Assembly: GCF_020177595.1 (NCBI RefSeq)
Contig: NZ_JAHTBL010000001.1
Location: 496,001-560,000, forward strand
Reading direction: 5' to 3'
Length of the DNA: 64,000 nucleotides
From: Cognatishimia sp. MH4019
GTDB taxonomy: Bacteria; Pseudomonadota; Alphaproteobacteria; Rhodobacterales; Rhodobacteraceae
In this document: positions 25,282-34,504 of the stretch, in pieces
How positions within the stretch are numbered: the stretch's first letter is position 1
Layout of the letters: the number at the start of each line of letters is the position of its first letter
Position numbers and translations under genes: made by a program
Notes under the pieces: generated by a model
What the model saw: only the letters and a program-made list of their open reading frames with translations
What the model was told of the DNA's origin: nothing
The model's database searches: none

Positions 25282-26172
25282 TCACTCCACATTCTGAACT
25301 TGCTCCCGCATCTGGTCGATGGTCGCTTTCAGGTCAAGCCCGATTGCCGTCAGCGCGGTATCTTGCGACTTGGAACACAGCGTATTGGCCTCGCGGTTGA
25401 ACTCCTGCATCAGAAAGTCGAGCTTGCGCCCGATGGGGCTGCCTTGCGCCAGCAAAGCGCGCGCCGCGTCAACATGGGCGCCAAGCCGGTCAATCTCTTC
25501 GGTGACATCTGCCTTCACGGCCAGCATTGCGAGCTCTTGCGCGACCCGGTCCGCATCCACACCATCGGCGTTTTCCATCACTCGGGCCAGATTAGCCTTA
25601 AGCGTGTCAGCCACATGGGCACGCCGCGCCTCCGCCGCCTCAGCCGCCGCTTTTGTCAGGCTCTCAATCGTGTCGATCTGACCGTTCAGCACCGTTTCCA
25701 ACGCGCGGCCTTCGGCGGTGCGCATCTTGACGAAATCCTCCAGCAGACGATCCAGATCAACCAGCAGCGCGGCTTTGAGCGGCGCCGTGTCCTGCGCCGT
25801 CTGGCTCGCATCCATCACCCCGCGCGCCGACATCAGATCAAGCGCGGTCACGGGTGCGACAGAGATCCCTTGCATCTGCGCATGGCTCTCGATCTGGCGC
25901 AACGTGCCCAAGACTGCGTTCAGCGTGTCTTGATTGATCGACAGCCCGCTCGCACCCTCTTCGCGGCTGATCCGCAGACCCAATGTGACATTGCCCCGCG
26001 CCACATGCTGCGCGATCTTGGCCTTCACGCTTTGCTCAAGCCCTTCGATCCAGTCAGGCAGTCGCAGCCGGATATCGAGACCTTTGGCATTGACCCCTCG
26101 CAGGTCCCAGCTCCATGCGTGGTGTTCGCCCGCATTGGAATGCGCGGTGAAGGCGGTCATGGAGGCGAGCAT
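25282..26172 (-). CDS. YicC family endoribonuclease-like protein
   Basis: The 296-residue protein has the YicC_N domain (SMTAFTAHS at the start, LRGVNAKGLDIRLRLP) and the C-terminal DUF1732 part ending IGLDLKATIDQMREQVQNVE. YicC proteins are reported RNases and form a typical pair with gmk. The ATG at 26172 follows AAAGG on the minus strand. Confidence 0.92.
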   Translation of the reverse strand: MLASMTAFTAHSNAGEHHAWSWDLRGVNAKGLDIRLRLPDWIEGLEQSVKAKIAQHVARGNVTLGLRISREEGASGLSINQDTLNAVLGTLRQIESHAQMQGISVAPVTALDLMSARGVMDASQTAQDTAPLKAALLVDLDRLLEDFVKMRTAEGRALETVLNGQIDTIESLTKAAAEAAEARRAHVADTLKANLARVMENADGVDADRVAQELAMLAVKADVTEEIDRLGAHVDAARALLAQGSPIGRKLDFLMQEFNREANTLCSKSQDTALTAIGLDLKATIDQMREQVQNVE

Positions 26173-26364
26173 GGCTGTTAACCTTTTAGTTCTTTTTCAC
26201 ACCAAATTTGAAACAAACCGTGCGATATTAACGCCCGAGTAAGGTTTGTGACGCAATTGTTAGGCAATGGTTAAGCATGAATGACCCACGCCGACAAGCG
26301 CCGCCGCCCCTGCAGGCCGCAGGTACGGTGGTCAGATGAAAGGGTCTGAATTGTCATATGTTAT

Positions 26365-26380
26365 ACCGTTCTCGAACGGT
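26365..26380. promoter_or_regulatory. Inverted repeat before the PAS-protein gene
   Basis: ACCGTTC and GAACGGT are perfect 7-bp arms around TC, ending 15 bp before the chosen ATG. It may be an operator or a leader hairpin close to the ribosome binding site. Confidence 0.35.
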
Positions 26381-26395
26381 CAGAAAGGACGCCAG

Positions 26396-26968
26396 ATGCG
26401 CCGCAACTCTGCCCCTCGTGCCGCCGGTCACTCTCTGATTGCGCAGGTCGAGGCGTATTGGTCCGAGCAACGCAAAGGCGCGCTTGTGCCAACACGCGCC
26501 GACATCAATCCCCGGGGTATCGAAGCGGCCCTTCCCAGTGCCTTCATTCTGGAACGCGTCGCGCCGGGTATCGCGCGGTTCCGCCTTGCCGGTGGGAATT
26601 TGTGCGATCTGATGGGCATGGATGTGCGTGGCATGCCGATCACCGCGATGATGGATGTGGATGCGCGGGTCAAGCTTGTCACCCCGTTGGAGGCCGTGTT
26701 CAAAAAGCCCGCCATTGCAAGGTTTAGCTTACTCAGCCCGCGTGGCATCTCGCGTCCTGCGCTGGACGCTACGATGGCGCTTTTCCCGCTGACGGATGGC
26801 AACGGGAATGTCACCCGTGCGCTTGGCTGCTTTGTCAGCAATAGTCGTGCGGGCCGCACGCCGCGCCGCTTTGCCATCGAGGATATGCAAGTCGACGCGA
26901 TCGGCGCACCGCGTCCCAAGGTCTACACCAATGGATCACATCTGCGGCTTGTCAGCTCTCGTGACTAA
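26396..26968 (+). CDS. PAS-domain protein (PF07310-like)
   Basis: The protein has about 190 residues from the ATG at 26396, which follows AAAGGA at good spacing; an in-frame ATG at 26336 has no clear ribosome binding site. The middle part (LPSAFILERVAPGIARFRLAG, LCDLMGMDVRGMPI, LLSPRG, LFPLTD) matches the small PAS_5 proteins abundant in alphaproteobacteria. No output domain is present. Function unknown; some relatives modulate motility or cell-cycle signalling. It ends with a 4-bp convergent overlap with the transglutaminase gene. Confidence 0.78.
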   Translation: MRRNSAPRAAGHSLIAQVEAYWSEQRKGALVPTRADINPRGIEAALPSAFILERVAPGIARFRLAGGNLCDLMGMDVRGMPITAMMDVDARVKLVTPLEAVFKKPAIARFSLLSPRGISRPALDATMALFPLTDGNGNVTRALGCFVSNSRAGRTPRRFAIEDMQVDAIGAPRPKVYTNGSHLRLVSSRD

Positions 26969-27747
26969 TCGTGATGCGCCGTCACGTTGACGGTTTGTGC
27001 AAGAAAACCGATCGGCCCGTAGCTTGTCAGAAATGACACCTCAGCCGCGTCCATTCCGACGCCTATCCGTGCGATTGTGTCCGCAGGGGCCATGCCTGTT
27101 GCATCTACCAGATGCCATGTGCCGTCCAGATAGACCTCTGCGACAGCGTGGAAATCCTGCGGCGTGACATCGGGCGCATAGACGCTGACGAACCGCGCGG
27201 GAATGGCCGCCGCGCGGGCAAAACAAACCATCAGATGTGCGAAATCCCGACACACGCCCTGACGCTGCACGAACGTATCCAACGCGGTCGTTTGCGGGCC
27301 GGACACCCCCGGCACGTAGCCGAGTGTGTGGTTTAACCAATCGCGCATCGCCTTGATCAGCGCACCGCCCTGCAGGCCCCCAAACTCGGACGCCACGAAG
27401 GTCTGAAACTCATCCGAGGGACAATAGCGCGAGGGCATTAGATAGCGCACCGTATCTCCGGGCAACAAATGCGGCGGCACAGCGCCGAGCGGCGCGAGAT
27501 CAAGCCGGGGTCGGTCCACCAGCACTTGAGCCGTGTAATTGCAGCGCAGCGCATCGTCACAGCGTAGCCAGGCACGCTCTCCTAAACCATCCTCGGCGGT
27601 GACGCGGATGAAATGATCCACCGGATCAGTCAGCATCTGCCGAGAGATGACCTTTTGGTCGGCCAGGTCAGCCGCTTCGATCTGCAGCAAAAGATCGGTC
27701 GGGTTCGACATGGTGTAATGCAAATGGACATCGATATCGAGCCGCAT
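26965..27747 (-). CDS. Transglutaminase-like protein
   Basis: The 260-residue protein carries an N-terminal bacterial transglutaminase region and a papain-like core with the triad in RQGVCRDFAHLM (Cys), DFHAVAEVYLD (His) and HLVDATG (Asp). Such proteins may be cysteine proteases, cross-linkers or amidases. The ATG at 27747 sits seven bases after AAAGGT; a GTG at 27756 overlaps that site and is less likely. Confidence 0.85.
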   Translation of the reverse strand: MRLDIDVHLHYTMSNPTDLLLQIEAADLADQKVISRQMLTDPVDHFIRVTAEDGLGERAWLRCDDALRCNYTAQVLVDRPRLDLAPLGAVPPHLLPGDTVRYLMPSRYCPSDEFQTFVASEFGGLQGGALIKAMRDWLNHTLGYVPGVSGPQTTALDTFVQRQGVCRDFAHLMVCFARAAAIPARFVSVYAPDVTPQDFHAVAEVYLDGTWHLVDATGMAPADTIARIGVGMDAAEVSFLTSYGPIGFLAQTVNVTAHHD

Positions 27748-27821
27748 AAGATACACCTTTCAAGGCAAGCGACCTGTTCCCCGTGGGGAACAGGTTACCG
27801 TTTTGTAAAGAGCCGTGGGCG

Positions 27822-29192
27822 TTAAGCCGACTGCGCTTCTTTCAAATCGCCACGACGATCCGACAGTTGTTCTGCTACCAAAAACGCCAGTTCCAACGAT
27901 TGCGAGGCGTTCAGACGCGGGTCACATGCCGTGTGATAGCGATCCGACAGATCCTCATCCGACACGGCCCGCACGCCGCCAGTGCACTCGGTCACGTCCT
28001 GACCGGTCATCTCGAAATGCACACCGCCGGGGATTGTGCCCTCGGCCTTATGCACGCCAAAGAATTCGGTTACTTCGCGCAACACGCTCTCAAATGGACG
28101 GGTCTTGTAGCCCGACGCTGCCTTGATCGTGTTGCCATGCATCGGATCGCAGGACCAGACGACATTGGCACCCTCTTCCTGAACCGCCTTGATGAGGCGC
28201 GGCAGATGCTCGCCCACCGACCCCGCGCCAAAGCGCGCGATCAGCGTCAGACGTCCGGCTTCGTTTTCAGGGTTCAGCTTCTGCATCAGAACCTTGAGAT
28301 CATCAGCCGTCGTCGTCGGACCACATTTCAAACCGATCGGGTTCATCACACCGCGACAGAATTCCACATGAGCGCCGTCAGGCTGGCGGGTGCGATCCCC
28401 GATCCAGATCATGTGACCCGAACCTGCGATCCACTGTCCCGAGGTGCTGTCCACGCGGGTCAGCGCCTCTTCATATTCCAGCAAAAGCGCCTCGTGGCTG
28501 GTGTAGAAATCCACCGATTGCAGCGTGTGGGCAGTGGCTTCATTCACGCCGGCGGCTTTCATGAAATCCAGCGTGTCGCTGATCCGGTTGGCCATATCGC
28601 GGTAGCGCGCGGCCTCGGATCCTTCGGTGAAGCCCAGCGTCCAGCCATGCACCTGATTGACGTCCGCATAACCGCCTGTCGAAAAAGCACGAACAAGGTT
28701 CAAGGACGCGGCGGCCTGCGTGTAAGCACGCAGCATCCGCTCTGCATTGGGGATGCGCGCCTCAGGCGTGAAGTCGATATTGTTGATGATATCGCCGCGG
28801 TAGCTGGGCAGCTCTACGCCATCCTTCGTCTCGGTCGGGGCGGATCGCGGTTTGGCGAATTGCCCGGCCATGCGGCCGACCTTGATGACAGGCACTTTCG
28901 CGCCATAGGTCAGCACCATCGCCATTTGCAACATCACCTTGAACGTGTCGCGGATCGTATCGGCGGAGAACTCCTCAAAGCTCTCGGCACAGTCGCCGCC
29001 TTGCAGCAAAAATGCTTCCCCACGGGACGCCTTGGCCAGTTGCGCCCGCAATGTGCGCGCCTCACCTGCAAAAACCAGCGGCGGATAGCTCGACAAACGG
29101 CTTTCCACTGCAGTCAGCTGGTCCGTGTCGGTATAGTCCGGCATCTGAACCCGCGGTTTCGCGCGCCAGTCAGATTTGTGCCACTCGGTCAT
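27822..29192 (-). CDS. Class II 3-deoxy-7-phosphoheptulonate synthase
   Basis: The 456-residue enzyme is of the plant/Streptomyces type II family: start [10 protein letters not shown], metal cysteine in [11 protein letters not shown], phosphate site [12 protein letters not shown], and late motifs [10 protein letters not shown] and [15 protein letters not shown]. It condenses phosphoenolpyruvate and erythrose 4-phosphate in the first step of the shikimate pathway. The ATG follows CAGGAG. It is divergent from the GlxA-type regulator with 182 bp between them. Confidence 0.94.
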   Translation of the reverse strand: MTEWHKSDWRAKPRVQMPDYTDTDQLTAVESRLSSYPPLVFAGEARTLRAQLAKASRGEAFLLQGGDCAESFEEFSADTIRDTFKVMLQMAMVLTYGAKVPVIKVGRMAGQFAKPRSAPTETKDGVELPSYRGDIINNIDFTPEARIPNAERMLRAYTQAAASLNLVRAFSTGGYADVNQVHGWTLGFTEGSEAARYRDMANRISDTLDFMKAAGVNEATAHTLQSVDFYTSHEALLLEYEEALTRVDSTSGQWIAGSGHMIWIGDRTRQPDGAHVEFCRGVMNPIGLKCGPTTTADDLKVLMQKLNPENEAGRLTLIARFGAGSVGEHLPRLIKAVQEEGANVVWSCDPMHGNTIKAASGYKTRPFESVLREVTEFFGVHKAEGTIPGGVHFEMTGQDVTECTGGVRAVSDEDLSDRYHTACDPRLNASQSLELAFLVAEQLSDRRGDLKEAQSA

Positions 29193-29374
29193 TGTTTTTG
29201 CTCCTGTTAGCGTTAGCAGCGGACAATATATGTCAGATCGCCCGCCGAGGCCACCGCAGATATCACGTCGCTTCCGTCGCGCCTACCCCTTTGGACATGT
29301 CATGCGATTGCTCTTGATCCGGTTCGGCAAACCTGACTTAGCTGCACATTATCACCTACGAAGAAGACGACCCG

Positions 29375-30379
29375 ATGACAGCAGACAGCCCCTTGGTAGA
29401 GATCGACACTGGCGGCCAGAAACCGCGCCGCTTTGTGTTCGTTCTGCTCGAGAATTTTACGATGCTGTGTTTCGCCTCTGCTGTGGAATCACTGCGCATC
29501 GCCAACCGCATGGCCGGGCACCCGCTTTATGAGTGGCGGCTGGTTGGAGAAGGCGGCGATTTTGTCACCTGTTCGGCGGGCACCAGCTTCAAAGTGGACA
29601 ACGATCTGGACGAGACGCTGCGCGATGACACGATCCTTGTGTGCGGCGGCATCGACGTGCAAGTCGCGACCACCAAGCGGTTGTTGAACTGGCTGCGCCG
29701 CGAGGCGCGCAAAGGGGCCACGATTGGTGGCCTGTGCACTGCGGGCCATGCGCTGGCCTCTGCGGGGCTGCTGGATGGCAAGAAAGCCACGATCCACTGG
29801 GAGAACCAGGACAGCTTCGCCGAAGAGTTTGACGAGGTCGAGCTGACCAAATCTGTCTTCGTCATCGACGGCAACCGCTACACGACCGCAGGGGGCACGT
29901 CGTCCATTGATCTGATGCTCAAGCTGATCGCCAACGATCATGGCGAGGAGCTGGCGAACGCCGTGGCCGACCAGTTGATCTACAGCTCGATCCGCACCGA
30001 TCAGGATACCCAACGCTTGTCGATCCCCACCCGCATCGGTGTGCGGCACCCGAAGCTGTCTCAGGTCATCCAGATGATGGAGGCGAACATCGAAGAGCCG
30101 ATCAGCCCCTCGATCCTCGCCCGAGATGTCGGCATGTCGACCCGCCAGCTAGAGAGGCTGTTCCGCCGCTATCTCAATCGCTCGCCCAAGCGCTACTACA
30201 TGGAACTGCGCCTGCAAAAAGCGCGCAATCTGCTCATGCAAACGGATATGAGCGTGATCAACGTGGCGCTCGCCTGCGGCTTCGCCAGCCCGTCGCATTT
30301 CTCCAAATGCTACCGCTCGCACTATGACACGACGCCCTACCGCGAACGCGGGGCGCAGGCGGCACGATTGTCGATTTAA
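29375..30379 (+). CDS. GlxA-family AraC-type transcriptional regulator
   Basis: The 334-residue protein has an N-terminal DJ-1/PfpI (GATase1-like) domain, residues about 18-190, with the nucleophile-elbow cysteine in GGLCTAGHALASAG. A C-terminal AraC DNA-binding domain follows (ARDVGMSTRQLERLFRRYL, VINVALACGFASPSHFSKCY). The architecture equals that of GbdR and CdhR, which respond to glycine betaine and carnitine in pseudomonads. It might therefore control choline or betaine genes, but its targets cannot be read here. Confidence 0.88.
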   Translation: MTADSPLVEIDTGGQKPRRFVFVLLENFTMLCFASAVESLRIANRMAGHPLYEWRLVGEGGDFVTCSAGTSFKVDNDLDETLRDDTILVCGGIDVQVATTKRLLNWLRREARKGATIGGLCTAGHALASAGLLDGKKATIHWENQDSFAEEFDEVELTKSVFVIDGNRYTTAGGTSSIDLMLKLIANDHGEELANAVADQLIYSSIRTDQDTQRLSIPTRIGVRHPKLSQVIQMMEANIEEPISPSILARDVGMSTRQLERLFRRYLNRSPKRYYMELRLQKARNLLMQTDMSVINVALACGFASPSHFSKCYRSHYDTTPYRERGAQAARLSI

Positions 30380-30382
30380 CCC

Positions 30383-30437
30383 GTCCCGGACCTGATCCGG
30401 GACCTCGACATCAGAGGCCCCGGTTCAAGTCCGGGGC
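30383..30437. repeat. Double palindromic repeat, copy A
   Basis: Two hairpins lie 13 bp apart: GTCCCGGA/TCCGGGAC (30383-30403) and GCCCCGG/CCGGGGC (30417-30437). The same kind of double unit occurs at 38298-38354. It lies just behind the GlxA gene, and the second hairpin covers the last codons and stop of the convergent nuclease gene. It resembles REP/BIME-type intergenic elements and may stabilise 3' ends. Confidence 0.75.
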
Positions 30438-31069
30438 GCGGACCGCTTTGATTGGCGCGCCTCAAACTGTTCCCAGACGTGCATCCGACCTTTCTGACGT
30501 GCATCAGCCAGCCACATGCGTTTGCGTGCATCAACTACCTCAAGGATTTTGTAGCGACCGCCTGAGAATTTTGGCCAGTCAATTGCTAACCCTTCCTTGA
30601 CCATTTCCGCAGACAGGTCCCGGCCATCAGGAAGCCAACACCTTGCGACGGTTCGCCCATGCGTGTCTTCTTCGATGATATCAGCCTTTAACATGTGGCC
30701 CTTACACAGCCGCACCAGCGCCCATTTCGCTTTCTGGCCGTAAGGATGGTTCAGCTCAGGCGCATCAATGCCGAACAGCCTAATCTGAAGTTTATTGATA
30801 ACGATCGTGTCGCCATCGACAACAAAGGCGCGTCCGCAAACCGTCTCTATACTGGGCTCGGGCTTGGTGAGCTTTACGTCGTAGGGTTTCTTAAATTGCT
30901 TCTGGTCAGGAGGCGTTGCGGGCTTGACAAGCGGAGCGACAACCTTCGTTTCGGGATGCGTGTTTTTACCTAGTGATTGTTTTCGCTTTGGCGATTTAGC
31001 CGTTTTCAGCAACCAGAGCACTATGCCCGCTATCGCCAAAACCGCGATAAGACCTTCAATCTCTTCCAT
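30425..31069 (-). CDS. Membrane-anchored thermonuclease-like (SNase) protein
   Basis: The 214-residue protein has one hydrophobic anchor (about 8-20), a lysine/proline-rich linker, and a staphylococcal-nuclease domain from about 80: VVDGDTIVI, then RLFGIDAPELNHP and THGRTVARCWLPDG supplying the catalytic Arg, Glu and Arg. Composition is less GC-rich and more lysine-rich than its neighbours, which may indicate transfer. Its stop codon lies in the loop of a palindromic repeat. Role: probably an exported or surface nuclease. Confidence 0.85.
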   Translation of the reverse strand: MEEIEGLIAVLAIAGIVLWLLKTAKSPKRKQSLGKNTHPETKVVAPLVKPATPPDQKQFKKPYDVKLTKPEPSIETVCGRAFVVDGDTIVINKLQIRLFGIDAPELNHPYGQKAKWALVRLCKGHMLKADIIEEDTHGRTVARCWLPDGRDLSAEMVKEGLAIDWPKFSGGRYKILEVVDARKRMWLADARQKGRMHVWEQFEARQSKRSAPRT

Positions 31070-31144
31070 AATTCCCTCAATACAATCTATGGGGGAATTA
31101 TCAGATCAACTGTAATCTGTCTTGTCTGGATCGACTGATGCGAC

Positions 31145-32233
31145 CTATTTGCTCAGCCGGTAAATCGCTCCGTTCCCCACAGACATCACCCAAATCGACC
31201 CGTCTGGTGCTTGGCGGATATCCCGAACACGGTCGGTCTCCGGCCCTGCGATGCGTTCTTCCTCATCCCCTGCCGCAGACAAGCGGCTGATCAGACCGAA
31301 CTTGAGCGAACCCACAAACATGTCGCCCTCCCATTCAGGAAACATCTCGCCTGTGTAAATCATCATTCCCGACGGCGCGATGGACGGGTCCCAGTAATGC
31401 ACAGGCTGTTGCAGCCCGATTTTGGTCGTGCCCTCGCCAATCGGTAGGCCCGAGTAGTGCCGCCCGTAGGAAATCACCGGCCAGCCATAATTCGCCCCGC
31501 GTTGCACGCGGTTCACTTCGTCACCACCGCGCGCGCCGTGCTCGTTGACCCAAAGCTGGCCGGCTGTATCTAAAGCAGCCCCTTGCGGATTGCGATGCCC
31601 ATAAGACCAGATCTCGGGCTGGGCGCCCTCTTCATCGACGAACGGGTTATTCGACGGCACAGACCCATCGCGATTGAGCCGCAAAACAGACCCGTTATGC
31701 ACGCCCAGATCCTGCGCAGAAGGTCGGTCGCCGCGATCTCCTACTGTCATGAAGATCGTCCCGTCATTGGCCTCCACCAGCCGCGAGCCGAAATGCCGAC
31801 CCCCGTTGGAACCGCGCTCGATCTCAAAGAGAACGCGCACGTTCTGCAACGCCGTGCCATCGGCGCTCAGAATACCCGCAGCAAGCGCTGTGCCTTCCCC
31901 GCGCCCTTGCGCCTTGGCGTAGGTGAACAGAACTTCGCGGGTTTCGGCAAAGTCACGCGGGATCAGGATATCCAGCAAACCGCCTTGCCCACCCACAGCA
32001 ATCTCGGGCAAGCCGCTGACCGCGATGCGCCGCCCGTTGGGGCGGAAATGCAGCAACGTGCCGCCGCGTTCTGTCACCAGAAATCCGCCGCCCGGCAAAA
32101 AGCCCATGGCCCAGGGCGCGTCCAGATCATCGGCCATGACCGAGACCTGCAGCGGCCCGCTTTCGCTCTGCAAGGCCTGCGCTGCCATCGGCATCGCCAC
32201 CAGAACGCTCATCACCAGGAGTAGTCTGCGCAT
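31145..32233 (-). CDS. PQQ-dependent sugar dehydrogenase family protein
   Basis: The 362-residue precursor has a signal peptide (LLLVMSVLVAMPMAAQA) and the soluble glucose/sorbosone dehydrogenase propeller fold: LDAPWAMGFLPGG, VTERGGTLL, GSNGGRHFGSRLV and NEHGARGGDEVNRV near the PQQ site. It should oxidise an aldose or other sugar in the periplasm using PQQ and calcium. The ATG at 32233 has a GGAGG site; the frame extends nine codons further without support. Confidence 0.88.
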   Translation of the reverse strand: MRRLLLVMSVLVAMPMAAQALQSESGPLQVSVMADDLDAPWAMGFLPGGGFLVTERGGTLLHFRPNGRRIAVSGLPEIAVGGQGGLLDILIPRDFAETREVLFTYAKAQGRGEGTALAAGILSADGTALQNVRVLFEIERGSNGGRHFGSRLVEANDGTIFMTVGDRGDRPSAQDLGVHNGSVLRLNRDGSVPSNNPFVDEEGAQPEIWSYGHRNPQGAALDTAGQLWVNEHGARGGDEVNRVQRGANYGWPVISYGRHYSGLPIGEGTTKIGLQQPVHYWDPSIAPSGMMIYTGEMFPEWEGDMFVGSLKFGLISRLSAAGDEEERIAGPETDRVRDIRQAPDGSIWVMSVGNGAIYRLSK

Positions 32234-32321
32234 CACAACCTCCGCGTGTCTGTCATTATACCTAGCCACGCAACAGCGCGCACCAAGAGCCGTAACTGTC
32301 TTGTGAGATCGGCTTCCTTTA

Positions 32322-32331
32322 GGAAATTTCC
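32322..32331. promoter_or_regulatory. 10-bp palindrome in the divergent PQQ enzyme / binding-protein region
   Basis: GGAAATTTCC is a perfect palindrome in the 175-bp gap between the sugar dehydrogenase and the amino-acid binding-protein gene. It could be an operator; no matching site elsewhere in the window was noted. Confidence 0.25.
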
Positions 32332-32408
32332 CCGTTTATCCACTTTTCTTTCCCACAAGACGCGATAGTCTTCGGCATGGATTTGGTATCCAACATGGGA
32401 GAATACAA

Positions 32409-33590
32409 ATGAAAAAATTGCTACTTGCAACGACCGCTGCTGCTTTGACGGCGGGCATGGCGCAAGCCGAAGACATCAAAATCGGCGTGATCCTCGGCTT
32501 CACAGGCCCGATTGAATCGCTGACCCCCTCGATGGCCGATGGTGCTGAACTGGCAATGTCCGAAGTGACCGAATCCGGTATGCTTCTGGATGGTGCCTCT
32601 GTCACCCCGGTGCGCGCGGACAGCACATGCGTCGACGCGGGCGCAGCCACGGCGGCTGCCGAACGTCTGATCACATCCGATGGTGTCAAAGGGATCATGG
32701 GCGCAGACTGCTCTGGTGTGACCGGCGCGATCCTGTCTAATGTCGCACTGGCCAACGGCGTTGTAATGGTGTCGCCCTCTGCCACGTCGCCCGGCCTGTC
32801 GGACGCCGAAGATAACGGTCTCTTCTTCCGCACAGCCCCCTCTGACGCGCGCCAAGGTGCCGTGATGACCGAAGTGCTGATGGAGCAAGGCCTGAAAGAG
32901 GTCGCGCTGACCTACACCAACAACGACTACGGCAAAGGTTTGGCCGACGCGTTCCAAGCCGAATGGGAAGCCGCTGGCGGCACCGTGACCATCTCGGCGG
33001 CCCATGAAGACGGCAAGGCCGATTACTCTGCCGAAGTTGGCGCATTGGCGGCTGCCGGCGGTGAGCGTCTGGTCGTGGCCGGTTACGTGGACCAGGGTGG
33101 TTCGGGCATCGTGCGCGCAGCGCTTGATTCTGGCGCGTTTGACACGTTCCACTTCCCCGATGGCATGATCTCGGCCCAGCTGGCTGAGAACTTCGGCTCC
33201 GAGATTGACGGCTCCACCGGGCAGCACCCCGGCACCGACAGCCCCGGTAAAGAGCTCTTTGCCGAACTGGTCGGCGACGCGTTCGATCCCAGCTCGCCTT
33301 TCACACCGGAAAGCTATGACGCCGCAGCGCTGATGATGCTGGCCATGCAGGCCGCAGGCTCTGCTGAACCGGGCGATTACAAGGATCACATCATGGATGT
33401 GGCCAACGCACCGGGCGAGCAGATTTTCCCCGGTGAGCTGGCCAAAGCGCTGGAGATTATCAAAGGCGGCGGTGACGTGGACTATGTCGGTGCATCGGCT
33501 GTTGAGCTGATCGGCCCCGGCGAATCGGCTGGTAACTACCGCGAAATCGTGGTCGAAGGCGGCGAGATCACGACAGCGAAATATCGCTAA
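32409..33590 (+). CDS. Branched-chain amino-acid-type ABC binding protein
   Basis: The 393-residue precursor has a signal peptide (LLLATTAAALTAGMAQA) and the type I periplasmic-binding fold of LivJ-like proteins (IKIGVILGFTGPIES, SPSATSPGLSD, YTNNDYGKGLADAF, PESYDAAALMMLAM). It heads the transporter operon that continues with livG, livF, two small secreted proteins, livH and livM. The ligand may be a branched-chain amino acid, an amide or another solute; the fold does not specify. Confidence 0.9.
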   Translation: MKKLLLATTAAALTAGMAQAEDIKIGVILGFTGPIESLTPSMADGAELAMSEVTESGMLLDGASVTPVRADSTCVDAGAATAAAERLITSDGVKGIMGADCSGVTGAILSNVALANGVVMVSPSATSPGLSDAEDNGLFFRTAPSDARQGAVMTEVLMEQGLKEVALTYTNNDYGKGLADAFQAEWEAAGGTVTISAAHEDGKADYSAEVGALAAAGGERLVVAGYVDQGGSGIVRAALDSGAFDTFHFPDGMISAQLAENFGSEIDGSTGQHPGTDSPGKELFAELVGDAFDPSSPFTPESYDAAALMMLAMQAAGSAEPGDYKDHIMDVANAPGEQIFPGELAKALEIIKGGGDVDYVGASAVELIGPGESAGNYREIVVEGGEITTAKYR

Positions 33591-33610
33591 GTCCGAACGT
33601 TTGAAAAACG

Positions 33611-33638
33611 ACAGCGCGAGGGTGAAACCTCGCGCTGT
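33611..33638 (+). terminator. Stem-loop after the amino-acid binding-protein gene
   Basis: ACAGCGCGAGG and CCTCGCGCTGT form perfect 11-bp arms around GTGAAA, followed by TTCAATAAT. It is the strongest of the hairpins behind binding-protein genes in this window and likely terminates most transcripts, leaving a fraction to express the permease and ATPase genes. Confidence 0.75.
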
Positions 33639-33682
33639 TTCAATAATATAACGCGCGTTTTTTAAGTGCGAAAGGGATCCAT

Positions 33683-34465
33683 ATGATCGTCGTTGAAGAC
33701 GTCCACAAGCATTTCGGCGGCTTTCACGCGGTCGATGGCGCGACGCTTGAGATCAAAAGCGGCTCGATCACTGGGCTGATTGGTCCGAACGGTGCCGGAA
33801 AAACCACTCTTTTCAACGTGATTGCGGGCGTTCTTAAGCCAACATCTGGCCGTGTGTTCATGGACGGTGAAGACATCACCGGGTTGGAACCGCACGATCT
33901 CTTCGGCAAAGGCCTTTTGCGCACTTTCCAGATCGCCCATGAGTTCAGCTCCATGAGCGTGCGCGAAAATTTGATGATGGTCCCCGCCGGGCAGACCGGC
34001 GAGACACTTTGGAACACGTGGTTCGGTCGCAGGCGCATCGCAGACGAGGAACGCGCCCTTCTGGCAAAAGCCGATGAGGTGTTGGAATTTCTGACCATTG
34101 ACCATTTGAAAGACGAAAAAGCGGGCAATCTCTCAGGCGGGCAGAAGAAGCTTCTGGAGCTGGGGCGCACCATGATGGTCGACGCCAAGATCGTCTTTCT
34201 GGATGAAGTCGGCGCTGGCGTGAACCGCACGCTTCTCAACACGATCGGCGACGCAATCCTGCGTTTGAACAAAGAACGTGGCTACACCTTCTGCATGATC
34301 GAGCATGACATGGACTTCATCGGTCGTCTCTGCGATCCGGTCATCTGCATGGCCGAAGGCAAGGTGCTGGCCGAAGGTACAATCGACGAGATAAAGGCCA
34401 ACGAACAGGTGATCGAAGCCTATCTGGGCACCGGTTTGAAAAACAAAGACGCGGTGAGCGCGTGA
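33683..34465 (+). CDS. livG: Branched-chain amino-acid-type ABC ATPase LivG
   Basis: The 260-residue ATPase has Walker A GPNGAGKTT, signature NLSGGQKKLLELGR, Walker B IVFLDEVGAGVN and the LivG-type C-terminus (EGTIDEIKANEQVIEAYLG). Note that the usual Walker B 'DEP' is 'DEV' here, keeping the catalytic glutamate. The ATG at 33683 follows AAAGGG. Confidence 0.9.
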   Translation: MIVVEDVHKHFGGFHAVDGATLEIKSGSITGLIGPNGAGKTTLFNVIAGVLKPTSGRVFMDGEDITGLEPHDLFGKGLLRTFQIAHEFSSMSVRENLMMVPAGQTGETLWNTWFGRRRIADEERALLAKADEVLEFLTIDHLKDEKAGNLSGGQKKLLELGRTMMVDAKIVFLDEVGAGVNRTLLNTIGDAILRLNKERGYTFCMIEHDMDFIGRLCDPVICMAEGKVLAEGTIDEIKANEQVIEAYLGTGLKNKDAVSA

Positions 34466-34475
34466 CGAGGTGGGA

Positions 34476-34499
34476 TTTGAGTATTTTTGCAAAGATGAA
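34476..34499 (+). repeat. 24-bp conserved intergenic sequence, copy 2
   Basis: Identical over 24 bases to the minus-strand sequence at 7359-7382 (core GAGTATTTTTGCAAAGATG). It fills the gap between livG and livF and ends five bases before the livF ATG, where a normal Shine-Dalgarno site would be expected and none is seen. Confidence 0.8.
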
Positions 34500-34504
34500 C
34501 CCCC

